Below are positions 59,601 to 64,000 of a stretch of DNA of 64,000 bases, piece by piece. The stretch is from Plotosus lineatus (Eukaryota; Chordata; Actinopteri; Siluriformes; Plotosidae). How positions within the stretch are numbered: the first letter of the stretch is position 1; each line of letters starts with the position of its first letter. A model generated the notes under the pieces. The model ran no database searches and was not told the origin of the DNA. It saw only the letters and a program-made list of their open reading frames with translations. Both the position numbers and the translations under genes were made by a program. The DNA is taken from assembly GCA_024760905.1 (NCBI GenBank), contig CM045735.1, positions 24,630,749-24,694,748 on the forward strand, in the 5' to 3' direction.

Positions 59601-59776
59601 AAAATGCATCAATCAGTTCGGTTTAGAAGAACACATTTGGTGCATACAGCCATCATTTATGTCTGTTGGTGTGAAAATAAAAGAGTAGCTTTACCTGAAG
59701 GGTCTGGTTGAGTCGTTTCAGTATCCACAGCAAGCAAATCGGAAAGACCTCCAGTGGAAGACTGACTATCTGATAT
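39995..59776 (-). CDS. clint1: clint1, clathrin interactor 1 (epsinR/epsin-4), C-terminal half, 5 exons
   Basis: This is an ENTH-domain adaptor that links AP-1/GGA and clathrin at the trans-Golgi network and endosomes. The five exons (82, 78, 239, 196 and 344 nt) join in phase to give 312 residues and a stop. Visible motifs in order are: a Ser-rich segment with GGLSDLL; FADF; GEFGDWSAF (acidic-Phe, gamma-ear-type); DLFDLMG (clathrin/adaptor type); SQSMNF; LPSTWSDPSVNISLD, nearly identical to human CLINT1; and a Met/Gly/Asn-rich tail ending FGDFSQ. The N-terminal ENTH domain and NPF-type region would be encoded to the right of the window. The gene runs in the same direction as tcerg1 and its stop lies about 7.4 kb upstream of the tcerg1 start. 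Paralogue (a or b) is not determined. Confidence 0.95.
40339..40820. other. clint1 last intron, with an L2-like tail fragment
   Basis: CAGCTCTGCAATGGCCTGGT to TGTCCAGGGTGTAACTTTGT (about 40,530-40,610) is an L2-type LINE 3' end, plus strand. Nothing else is recognised. Confidence 0.5.
40830..41720 (+). pseudogene. Tc1-like transposase pseudogene
   Basis: Frames read HHTTEARDKVVEKIKAGSGY, SIIQKWKLYGTSANLQRHGC (HTH end) and PPKLTKRPMATLEELQGST. Then a GT/GA microsatellite (41,089-41,149) replaces part of the gene. After it come ALMLNTMYGRKITPSP, GTGKLVEVNGKMTGVIYSAI, DNDPEHIAKATMDWF (second catalytic Asp) and a decayed LNPIENVW region. It is clearly dead. Confidence 0.85.
41726..42626 (+). mobile_element. 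TA element, family L (CCATATTC...GTCGAATACAG)
   Basis: It is flanked by TA. Left end CCATATTCAATGTAATAACTG, right end GTGCTCATCACGTCGAATAC then AG. The interior ACTTCCGGGAAAATGTTTAA is shared with 27,180-27,280. It contains a C-run at about 41,758. Confidence 0.65.
42779..43529. other. clint1 intron, no gene
   Basis: Only AT-rich sequence with a T-run near 43,005-43,025 is seen. Confidence 0.5.
43530..43725 (-). CDS. clint1: clint1 internal exon (LPSTWSDPSVNISLD)
   Basis: The acceptor chosen is TTAAAATAG|ACTCTA, because the alternative CTCTAG four bases further in would shift the frame. The donor is CAACAAG|GTGAGA. It encodes TLGGPVYSLAGPLLPQQ, then NSLPSTWSDPSVNISLD, conserved with human, then PSQPSLNTIMQQ. 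Entry is phase 0 and exit phase 1, fitting both neighbours. Confidence 0.96.
44691..46002 (+). mobile_element. Tigger-like element, family B, copy 3, carrying a hAT
   Basis: It is flanked by TA; ends CAGTAGGCCTTCGCTATTCG and CGAATAGTCAAGGGCCTACTG. It contains the hAT at 44,839-45,561. Confidence 0.87.
44839..45561 (+). mobile_element. hAT (Charlie-like) non-autonomous element
   Basis: Ends CAGGGGTCGCCTTTTTGACT and AAGATTGCCGACCACTG. It carries ACTCTGAGAGCC-type sequence typical of this group. The 8-bp flanks are not clearly duplicated. Inside, an L2-like tail on the minus strand (45,262-45,322, TTTTCTGAACCACTTAATCC) is a further insertion. Confidence 0.7.
46083..46953. other. clint1 intron, with an unrecognised open frame
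   Basis: The minus-strand frame 46,489-46,710 (SSCDALSEELKKMSQRKTEE, then DWVCDICPHRFDPYLAETSD) has protein-like composition and a CDIC motif, but no family is recognised and there is no clint1 counterpart. It may be a transposase remnant. Confidence 0.3.
46954..47192 (-). CDS. clint1: clint1 internal exon (GDWSAF, DLFDLMG)
   Basis: The acceptor is GCTTTTAG|GATCAG and the donor is TCACAG|GTAGCT; phase 1 in, phase 0 out. It encodes TGNGEFGDWSAF, a Pro/Ser/Thr linker, STDLFDLMGPNQSS, TSQSMNFTM and FSMSRSQ. This matches the human block NGDFGDWSAF ... SDLFDLMGSSQ ... SQSMNF ... MSRSQ, and carries the main gamma-ear and clathrin-type motifs. Confidence 0.96.
47193..48282. other. clint1 intron, no gene
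   Basis: It contains a short CT repeat (47,390), an A-run of about 25 (47,780-47,803) and otherwise ordinary sequence. Confidence 0.5.
48599..49190 (+). pseudogene. hAT transposase N-terminus with BED zinc finger
   Basis: It starts MDPKGKTRKIANENRGFKEE, then LPVCLLCNEKLSNNKKSYLE and RHFQGRHAK, the C-x2-C ... H-x-H pattern of a BED finger as in ZBED/SCAND3-like Charlie proteins. It continues in shifted frames with RFKKWTASPN, ATQEIIKRG and KDMPLSAMTVKERAIKM-type sequence, then is cut off. The RNase H-like catalytic part is missing. Confidence 0.85.
49190..49650 (+). mobile_element. Family B element, degenerate copy
   Basis: ACATGTGCTAAAATATGCTT, CATTCTATAGACAGTCTTAC and AACCAATCAGCAGGAGGGAG occur in the same order as in the other B elements. 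The termini are eroded. Confidence 0.65.
50141..50670 (+). pseudogene. N-terminal part of a YqaJ/SWIM-type protein of the ISL2EU-like element
   Basis: The first frame (from 50,141) encodes an acidic, Ser/Thr-rich start and LSDLVNHLTGDQRARYQSKI. A second frame continues with GPSPFTGKELKAYKSMEAYK then YFVAGFVSCMQQWEL and YHLITAKVRALSP. The P..[YF]T...LKAYKS..AYKYFV.G[WF]V signature is typical of proteins that carry a SWIM zinc finger and a YqaJ nuclease domain downstream. A frame change around 50,400 could be a frameshift or an intron. The SWIM and YqaJ domains themselves are absent: an AC/TA/GT microsatellite follows. Confidence 0.6.
50684..50808. repeat. (CA)n(TA)n...(GT)n compound microsatellite
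   Basis: CA, then TA, then GT tracts flank a short unique piece and could form a hairpin. It lies in the middle of the THAP/YqaJ element, between its two coding pieces. Confidence 0.95.
50934..51117 (-). pseudogene. THAP zinc-finger exon of the ISL2EU-like element
   Basis: It encodes MVISCCAVGCANKQRSKPAL then SFYRFPSDPERKAKWIAAVN and RICSEHFVSG. This is a complete C2CH THAP pattern (C-x4-C ... FP ... W ... C-x2-H) of about 55 residues. It ends at a good splice donor (TCAG|GTAACT), so it looks like the first exon of a transposase gene whose other exons are deleted. It could be mistaken for a host THAP gene, but the inverted ends around it argue for a mobile element. Confidence 0.82.
51388..51942 (-). 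mobile_element. hAT-like MITE, family M, copy 2
   Basis: The left end CAGTGCTTCTCGATTATTTT and right end CACTATTTGAGAAGC are inverted. The interior matches 35,838-36,365 in reverse (GACTATAAATAGTATTATTT; TGCACTTCATATCATTTGCG). Confidence 0.75.
52258..52335 (-). CDS. clint1: clint1 internal exon (FADF motif)
   Basis: The acceptor is CTCTGTAG|GTGAGC and the donor is GCTG|GTATGT; phase 1 at both ends. It encodes GERMDLIADFADFSSPAASA and a short Ser/Pro tail, aligned with GGFADFGSAAASGSFPS in human. Its phases fit the exons on both sides. The FADF motif is a candidate adaptor-ear ligand. Confidence 0.88.
52782..53094 (+). mobile_element. tRNA-derived SINE with CCTTA tail, 16-bp target duplication
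   Basis: A box TGGTGTAGTGGTTAGAGTGC, B box AGGTTGTGTGTTCAATTCCC. The body has GTCCCTTCCAGGAAGAGTTG and ACAGAAACCGGGAATAAGCA, and the tail is ACCTTACCTTA. TATATACACAGATCAG is present exactly on both sides (52,766-52,781 and 53,095-53,110). Confidence 0.92.
53097..53593 (-). pseudogene. Decayed Tc1-like transposon fragment (ATCAGCCAT end)
   Basis: It starts with the terminus-like CACAGATCAGCCATCACAAA. On the plus strand it shows CATCAAGGCATGGACTGCCC, GGTGTGCTGTTGGAATCAGG, GGGGAATTTGGTGGCCAATT and CAAACCACTCCTGAACACAT, the complement of the transposase core of a very common fish Tc1-like family. It has internal deletions and no intact frame. Confidence 0.7.
53594..53989. repeat. (CA)n microsatellite and unremarkable intron
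   Basis: The CA tract is at about 53,650-53,692. The rest shows short TATA-rich sequence only. Confidence 0.7.
54006..54251 (+). mobile_element. SINE with RTE-like tail, 5'-truncated, 16-bp target duplication
   Basis: The body AGCTAACTGGGTTATCAAAG to GAGTAGGCTGCAAAGCCATC is followed by AATCCGACGTAAAAACCTAT, GATGATTCGCTGTGGTGACC and AAAAGCCGAAAAGAAGAAGA. ACTGTACCTAGTCTCT occurs on both sides (53,990-54,005 and 54,252-54,267). The tRNA head is missing, as in a 5'-truncated LINE-type insertion. Confidence 0.93.
54350..57509 (-). mobile_element. Full-length RTE-like LINE with a perfect 17-bp target duplication
   Basis: The 3.16-kb element is bordered on both sides by CAAAGAAGTGGAAATTT (54,333-54,349 and 57,510-57,526). 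Its 5' end (GCAGCCATGAGGTGG...) coincides with the 5' end of the copy at 1-227. Its 3' end is a GAA-rich run straight after GGCGACCCCTGAAGGGAGCA. The 3' UTR is only about 35 bp. The perfect duplication and intact frame point to a recent insertion. It lies in a clint1 intron, same strand as the gene. Confidence 0.93.
54388..57381 (-). CDS. LINE ORF: AP endonuclease - reverse transcriptase, 997 codons, intact
   Basis: This single open frame encodes the enzyme that nicks the target and copies element RNA into it. A basic N-terminus (RRRRRRRGGRRVRRQREKRK, about residue 40-60) is followed by the endonuclease (about 65-290): LRVGTLNVGTM, VDILCVQETRWKG, VVSAYAPQAG, VIGADFNGHVG, TQVDYILCRR. A linker rich in Lys/Arg (about 310-470) leads to the reverse transcriptase (about 500-780): GKAVGPDDIPVEVWKCLG, FKNKGDVQSCSNYRGIKL, QQFGFMPRKSTTDAM, FVDLEKAYDRVP, VGLHQGSALSPFLFAMVM, MMFADDIVI (catalytic Asp pair), YLGSTI. 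The C-terminal region (RLRWFGHVQRR, RRPRGRPKKRFMD) ends CGDP. There is no RNase H. The layout suits the RTE clade, but other EN-RT clades were not ruled out. All key motifs look intact. Confidence 0.93.
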   Translation of the reverse strand: MQIKSITSIPDRSRPGLTTTAISAVNQQGADGNWTTVGRRRRRRRGGRRVRRQREKRKGMSLGLRVGTLNVGTMHRKGRELVDMMQRRKVDILCVQETRWKGSKAKSLGAGFKLFYHGVDGKRNGVGVILKEEFVRNVLKVKRVSDRVMSLKLEIEGVMLNVVSAYAPQAGCELEEKERFWSDLDEVMQSTTRGERVVIGADFNGHVGAGNRGYEEVMGRFDIQDRNAEGQMLIDFAKRMEMAVVNTFFEKKQEHRVTYKSGGRSTQVDYILCRRCNLKEVSDCKVIVGESVAKQHRMVVCRMTLMVRKVKKAKAEQKTRWWKLKKEECRVFKEELKQALGGQEVLPNDWTTTANVIRDTGRRVLGVSSGRKVDKETWWWNEEVQECVQRKRLAKKKWDIERTEESKQEYRETQRKAKVAVAKAKQRAYDDLYDRLDSKEGENDLYRLAQQRNRDGKDVQQVRLIKDREGTLLTDDRSVLGRWKEYFEELMNEENERERRVEEVTIEGQDVAKISKGEVRRALKRMKNGKAVGPDDIPVEVWKCLGEVAVDFLTRTFNTVLESEQMPEEWRRSVLVPIFKNKGDVQSCSNYRGIKLMSHTMKLWERIVEARLRAEVSICEQQFGFMPRKSTTDAMFALRMLIEKYREGQRELHCAFVDLEKAYDRVPREELWYCMRKSGVAEKYVRVVQDMYERCKTVVRCAVGVTDEFKVEVGLHQGSALSPFLFAMVMDRLTDEVRQESPWTMMFADDIVICSESREQVQDNLERWRYALERRGMKVSLRKSEYMCVNEKDPGGTVMLQGAEITKVEDFKYLGSTIQRNGECGKEVKKRVQAGWNGWRKVSGVMCDRRVSARMKGKVYKMVVRPAMLYGLETVALRKRQEAELEVAEMKMLRFSLGVTRMDRIRNEYIRGTAHVKCFGDKVREARLRWFGHVQRRDSEYIGSRMLRLELPGRRPRGRPKKRFMDVVKEDMKVVGVRKEDAEDRVRWRRMICCGDP
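57510..58277. other. clint1 intron, no gene
   Basis: Apart from the target duplication at 57,510-57,526 nothing recognisable is seen; a short CAAAA repeat lies near 57,668. Confidence 0.5.
58278..59188 (+). mobile_element. Tigger-like element, family J, copy 2, with nested hAT MITE
   Basis: It is flanked by TA. Ends CAGTGGTACCTTGACTTACT and TTGTAAGTCAAGGTACCACTG, better kept than in copy 1 (30,703-31,716), with which it shares ATCCCACCAAAAATCTGCCC and GGCTTTTCCGGGCCGATTAG. The transposase HTH region of copy 1 is not visible. Confidence 0.87.
58474..58752 (+). mobile_element. hAT-like MITE, family M, copy 3, with 8-bp target duplication
   Basis: Ends CACTGCTTATCAATTATTCT and CCACTATTTGAGAAGCACTG. 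Flanks GCCTTGTG (58,466-58,473) and GGCTTGTG (58,753-58,760) match at 7 of 8 bases, supporting hAT membership. It is nested in family J copy 2 and contains a C-run of about 16. Confidence 0.8.
59189..59694. other. clint1 intron, no gene
   Basis: Only AT-rich intronic sequence is seen between the element and the exon. Confidence 0.5.
59695..59776 (-). CDS. clint1: clint1 internal exon (SQSSTGG segment)
   Basis: The acceptor is TATATTTAG|ATATCA and the donor is CTTCAG|GTAAAG. It is in phase 0 at entry and phase 1 at exit. It encodes ISDSQSSTGGLSDLLAVDTE and a few more residues, corresponding to the GTSQSTGGSADLF region of human CLINT1. It is the 5'-most exon of the gene visible here. Confidence 0.82.
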
Positions 59777-59847
59777 CTAAATATAAAAGGAAAGATGCTT
59801 TTACAAAACCCACACACTTACACAAGAGGGCAAGATAGGCATATATA

Positions 59848-60874
59848 CACTGGAACCTTGGTGGTTGAACAACTCTTACAAATCGGAGTTGGATCAAAAA
59901 ATATGAGGAAAATATGCCTTGCTGTTTGAACAAATTATAAGAGTTCAAACGGAGCAAAGTCGAGTGTGTTGAACGCATCCCCAGTGTACATTACTTTGAA
60001 CAGCCATTGAGAGAGTGTCTTGTACTCAATCAATCAATCTGGGTGCTGTGCCAGAATTCTGGCGTAGGCGGCAGCCATAACAGCTTGTCATGGCTGTATA
60101 CAAAGGGTAAAAATCCGCAGTAGAGGCCCAAAGTTCTTTCTGCAGGGTGTTTTTATTGAGACACCATTTCTAGCTAGCTGGCCGTTGACTCTAAAGAGTT
60201 CATCCGCCCTTTGATAAGTCGTTTTTATTCCTACTGGGTTGCTAGCCACCCTCCTCACCAAATTTGGAACCTGGTGGGGGAGCCAGTTTAGTCGCCGACC
60301 ACTCGACCATGCAACAGGTTGTACAGGCTTACATTTTACCAGTAGCAGAGCAAAACCTGACCTGACATTCTCGTACTGCATATTGTATTTATTCATTACA
60401 TTACAAATACTTTAACCCAGCAGTAATTCTACTATAAAGGAAAAGAGAAAAGTCATGAGAACGTGAAAGAATCAACTACGATGAAGAGACAGAGAAGAGA
60501 AAAAGTGCCACTCCAACGCGAAGCAATAACCCGTCCCCCATCTCTCCTTCCCTATCCATCCACAGATGCCGACACATCGCAACCAGAAAGGTATGTACTG
60601 TACTGTCATCAAATACAGTTCATAATTAGGTTTATTACAACATATTATGATTTACTCTTTTATGTATTAATGTATGTATTGTATATTAATATGTTTCATA
60701 AATACACTCATTTCCAAATTATATACAACCGTATTGACGGAAGTAGACACTCATCTGATCACATTAATCGACTTTTAACTATTTCTTATGAGAAATATTT
60801 TTTCACTCTTCGAACAAATTGGTAATCAACCACATCTTTGGAACGAATTGTGTTCGACCTCCGAGGGTCCACTG
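59848..60874 (+). mobile_element. Tigger-like element, family I, copy 2, with nested repeat
   Basis: It is flanked by TA. Ends CACTGGAACCTTGGTGGTTG and TTCGACCTCCGAGGGTCCACTG. At 60,478-60,600 it encodes TMKRQRREKVPLQREAITRP then PSTDADTSQPERY, comparable to the tail region in copy 1 (7,540-7,674). An unidentified repeat (about 60,030-60,400) interrupts it. Confidence 0.78.
60030..60400. repeat. Unidentified repeat nested in family I copy 2
   Basis: Sequence such as GGTGCTGTGCCAGAATTCTG, AGACACCATTTCTAGCTAGC and GGAACCTGGTGGGGGAGCCA has no counterpart in the other I copy and looks SINE- or LINE-like, but I cannot assign it. The minus-strand 102-codon frame over it has no family resemblance. 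Confidence 0.4.
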
Positions 60875-61285
60875 TATATATAAAAGGAGTTTATTGTGCG
60901 TCCATACTTTTGACTGGTATTTAAGTTTAAAGGAGCAAGTTACTGTCCCAAAGCTCACATATTGAAATCAGTGAACGGCAAAAATTCCACACAATTACAG
61001 TCAATTTGCATTTTATGAACACATATACTGTACTTAAAAAAGTATGTATGTAGGTGTAGGTGTGTGCGTGTGTGTGTGTGTAAATGTATATTTCTCAAAC
61101 AGTGTTAAGGGAACAGAGTTCAAGCATATAACCTCTCAAACACCAAGCCTACCCAATGACGACACATCATAATTGGGTTACAAAATCCAGGTAATCTACA
61201 ATTGATTCAGAAATGGCTTGGCCCTCAGATGAAGGGTGCACGTGGCCCATTGCTCTGACACCCTCAAGCTATTGGTAAAATCCCA

Positions 61286-61535
61286 CCGGGGATTAAGCTC
61301 AGTTGGTAGAGCGTCCACTTTATCAGCCGGAAGGTCAGAGTTCGAATCCGGCCGCGTCATACCATGAGAGTTGTTGCTTCCTGCTTGGCACTCAGCATCA
61401 AAAGGATAGAACGCAACAACTGGTGTCATACAGTGACGACAGGTACCTGGCGTGCAGGGAGCGCTGGGGTCTCATGTGCATTGAGCATACGTGTGTAAGA
61501 TATTGCGCTATATAAGCATCCACAATAATAGTGAA
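61286..61535 (+). mobile_element. tRNA-derived SINE, copy 2 (same family as 3,070-3,345)
   Basis: Head GGGGATTAAGCTCAGTTGGTA with B box AGAGTTCGAATCCGGCC; body TTGGCACTCAGCATCAAAAG and GAACGCAACAACTGGTGTCA; end TATTGCGCTATATAAGCATC then CACAATAATA. The head alone resembles a tRNA gene but lacks proper stem pairing. Confidence 0.85.
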
Positions 61536-61584
61536 CCAGCCTGGCAGCAGGGTCTCTATGGCACCTGGATTACTGCACTCAGAT

Positions 61585-62329
61585 TACCGTATTTTCTACT
61601 ACAATATTTGTACTATACATCGCTCCGGAGGTCAAGTCGCATTGGCCAAAAAATGCATAATGCCGAAGAAAAAACATATATAAGTCGCACTGGACTATAA
61701 GTCGCAAACCCATGGAAGCTGTCTTCCTTTTAATTGGAAATCTGATGGAAGTTTATGTGACGTTGTATTCCTCACTCTGATAGAGGCGGTTGCGTTGCAC
61801 AAAACGGTAACACTAAGAAAGTCCTCACACAAAGTAATTTCTATTCATCTCCTTGATAAATAAATATTCATTGAATTAAAAAATAAGGAAATTATGGAAG
61901 CATAGGGGGAAATGTTGAGGAAAATGCCACAAAAACAAGGCGAATTATGCAAAAACAAAAAACCCCCAAAACCAACACAAAACAAATAACAACCCAAAAT
62001 CTCCCATCATAACTAGTTGCTAGTTGCATCTGTGTGTTCAGGCGCATCTGCATTGTATGTATGTGTGTCGTCTTCTTCTTCTCATGCAGTTCCATCTGGA
62101 TGTGCATGTACTGTATTTACATTTTATTTACATCTTATGTTTTTTTTAATGTTTATCTGTTATTATAAGCATTTATAGCACTGAATAAGTATTTATTTAT
62201 ATTATATACACATATACATATACGTCAATCGGGGGGGGGGGGGGGGGGTTGATCATACTTCGCGAATTTCAATGGTCGCGTGCGTGGGAATCTCGGTCCC
62301 AATTAATTGCGGAAAGTGAGGGATCCCTG
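61585..62329 (+). mobile_element. Fragments of TA elements, incl. family E copy 2
   Basis: ACCGTATTTTCTACTACAAT (61,586) and AAGTCGCACTGGACTATAAG (61,680) resemble the ends of families like G. From about 61,860 to 62,329 the sequence matches family E (complement of 35,226-35,750) and ends AAAGTGAGGGATCCCTG before TA. A G-run of about 18 lies at 62,230. Confidence 0.55.
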
Positions 62330-62340
62330 TATGTGTGTGT

Positions 62341-62347
62341 GTGTGTG

Positions 62348-62420
<73 letters not shown>

Positions 62421-62433
62421 CACACACACACAC
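62341..62433. repeat. (TG)n(TA)n(CA)n microsatellite
   Basis: Three dinucleotide tracts in series; frames on both strands here are repeat translations. Confidence 0.95.
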
Positions 62434-62436
62434 ATA

Positions 62437-62743
62437 CAGTAGGCCCTCGATATTAGTGGGGGGTTCAGTTCCGGCCCCTCCCGCGAATGAAGATAATCCA
62501 TGAGTTCTGAACCCGGAAGTCAAACCCCATGTATCATGTTACATACGCGAATCAGCTACCAGAAGTAAAATACTATGTATCTATTACATGCGCTAAAATG
62601 TTTTTTAAACACATTCTATAGACAGTCTTCCTCATTAATTCAGTAATAATGTAGTAAAATGTAGTAATGATTAAGAAAAACTTAATTTTTTTAGTGTGAT
62701 ATTTATTGATAATAAAATATAAACATTATACAGCATACATACA
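62437..62743 (+). mobile_element. Tigger-like element, family B, copy 4, left part
   Basis: Left end CAGTAGGCCCTCGATATTAG after TA, with ACCCGGAAGTCAAACCCCAT and TATCTATTACATGCGCTAAA as in the other B copies. It is cut by a SINE, and the right end is not found. Confidence 0.8.
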
Positions 62744-62746
62744 TAT

Positions 62747-63003
62747 CCCGAGTGCAGCTAACTTGGTTATCAAATGCAGGCCATGTCTCTCACTGTCTAT
62801 GGTGAGAGGCATGTAAAAGAACCATTGCTGACTTTCGTAAAGAGTAGGCTGCAAAGTCGTCAGCGTGTTTCTGTCCCTTGCTAAAAGGGTTCTGACAGGA
62901 AGGGCATCCGACGTAAAAACCTCTGCCAAATCAAAACGTGCGAATCAGATGATTCAATGTGGCGACTCCCGAGTAAAAGGGAAAAAGCCGAAAGGAAGAC
63001 GGG
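62747..63003 (+). mobile_element. SINE with RTE-like tail, 5'-truncated
   Basis: It runs from AGTGCAGCTAACTTGGTTAT through GGAAGGGCATCCGACGTAAA and GCGAATCAGATGATTCAATG to GAAAAAGCCGAAAGGAAGAC. Short flanks ACATAT on both sides are a possible target duplication. Confidence 0.87.
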
Positions 63004-63130
63004 ACATATAGCATACATACAAAAACACCTTTAAATGCATTCTCTTTGAAAAACATACAGCACTGTAGTTTTCAAAAATGCCTACCAGAAGAAAGTATTG
63101 CATTAGGCATGAGATAACTGAATTCAGGTA

Positions 63131-63898
63131 CAGGCGCTCCCCGACTTACGTTTTTAATTGGTTCCGGACAGTTGAACGTAAGTTGAAAGTGAAAGTAAGT
63201 TGTTACAGTGACGTATGATGTATGACGTGGGATGTATGACGCTCATACTGTACTATACATCCATAAATACCATTACCGTATCTCATAAAACTCCCTGATC
63301 AATTATTATAAACATAACATTGTAAAATAATATCAAATATATCAAATAATATCAACATTAATTTCAAATAAATCACTTATTTATACCGAGTCACTTTACA
63401 TGAAGCTTAAAACAGTCAATCAACGCTTACAATATGTGAAGCGTTCAATACCGAAAGTAGTGTACTTACAAAAGTAGTGTACTTGCTGTGGGTTATACAG
63501 ACTTCCGGTCTTTAAAGTGCACAAGGGTGCCATTGAACTCGTTTAGAACACAGCCTGCACTGATGCAGTCTCTCAGAAAAGCGGAGCACGCTTTCTGTTG
63601 TGTAAGTAAGTAAACTTTATTCAAGAGATGCATACAAAGAACAAGTACCAAATCGAATGAATATGAATATAAAAATAAGCATACACTGCTAGGATTCTGC
63701 TAAAAGATAATAAATATAAAGATTGTGCCGATCTGAGTAGATAGTTAATTCATCTATGTGTATGAGACTTGCACTCATGCTAGTAGGCTTACACTTCTGA
63801 CCAACCATGTTTGCTTAGGGTTACAAAAGTCCGCAAAACAGTGTAAACACAAAGATCATAGAGATGACGTCTTAACACAAGGGTAACACGCTATATGA

Positions 63899-63965
<67 letters not shown>

Positions 63966-64000
63966 TCAGTCTGTAGTTTGTAAACAATGAATGCAGAGTC
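63131..64000 (+). mobile_element. Tigger-like element, family A, copy 3, running off the right edge
   Basis: Left end CAGGCGCTCCCCGACTTACG after TA, then GAAGCTTAAAACAGTCAATC, AGACTTCCGGTCTTTAAAGT and CACAAGGGTAACACGCTATA in the same order as copies 1 and 2. It has a TA/CA microsatellite at 63,903-63,966 and ends with GTTTGTAAACAATGAATGCA, seen near the right end of copy 1. Confidence 0.85.

Noticed and set aside
61303..61370. Possible tRNA gene (A and B boxes present)
   Set aside because: It is the head of a SINE with a second copy at 3,070-3,345; stems do not pair as in a functional tRNA.

Overview
The window looks like vertebrate, probably ray-finned fish, genomic DNA. Two spliced, conserved vertebrate genes lie head-to-tail on the minus strand, and large introns around them are filled with fish-type mobile DNA (RTE LINEs, tRNA-derived SINEs, Tc1, Tigger/pogo-like, hAT and THAP/YqaJ elements) and long AC, AT and CT microsatellites. 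The species cannot be told from the sequence.

Gene 1 is clint1 (clathrin interactor 1, epsinR). Its last five coding exons run from about 59.8 kb down to a stop codon at 39,995. They encode the C-terminal 312 residues (adaptor- and clathrin-binding tail). The ENTH-domain exons lie beyond the right edge.

Gene 2 is tcerg1 (transcription elongation regulator 1, CA150). It starts at 32,551. Five exons (32,551-32,505; 19,532-19,304; 8,674-8,513; 8,129-7,862; 935-678) encode about 321 N-terminal residues, including the Pro-rich segment, the first WW domain and the low-complexity linker. The other WW domains and the FF domains lie beyond the left edge. All splice phases join correctly in both genes. 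The mammalian Gln-Ala repeat is absent from tcerg1.

Mobile DNA, left to right: the 5' end of an RTE-like LINE (1-227); an old EN-RT LINE broken up by a SINE, a Tigger-like MITE and a Tc1 copy (1.25-7.1 kb); a series of small elements with CAG-type termini and TA target duplications (3.4-31.7 kb), often nested; two head-to-head RTE copies with a hAT between them (19.7-22.1 kb); a large fold-back (23.1-24.3 kb); a long-TIR Tc1 (25-26.4 kb); a truncated RTE copy (27.7-29.2 kb); a second Tc1 copy between the two genes (36.5-37.9 kb); nested TA elements and hATs (40.8-50 kb); a THAP plus YqaJ/SWIM-like element resembling ISL2EU (50.08-51.31 kb); a SINE with a CCTTA tail (52.8 kb); and a full-length RTE LINE with a 997-codon open frame and a perfect 17-bp target duplication (54.35-57.51 kb).

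The best leads are the apparently young LINE and the SINE family that carries its 3' signal, a SINE copy with a different L2-like tail, the THAP/YqaJ element, the set of parallel Tigger-like MITE families carrying transposase fragments, and the fold-back. No viral genes, CRISPR arrays, rRNA genes or functional tRNA genes were seen.
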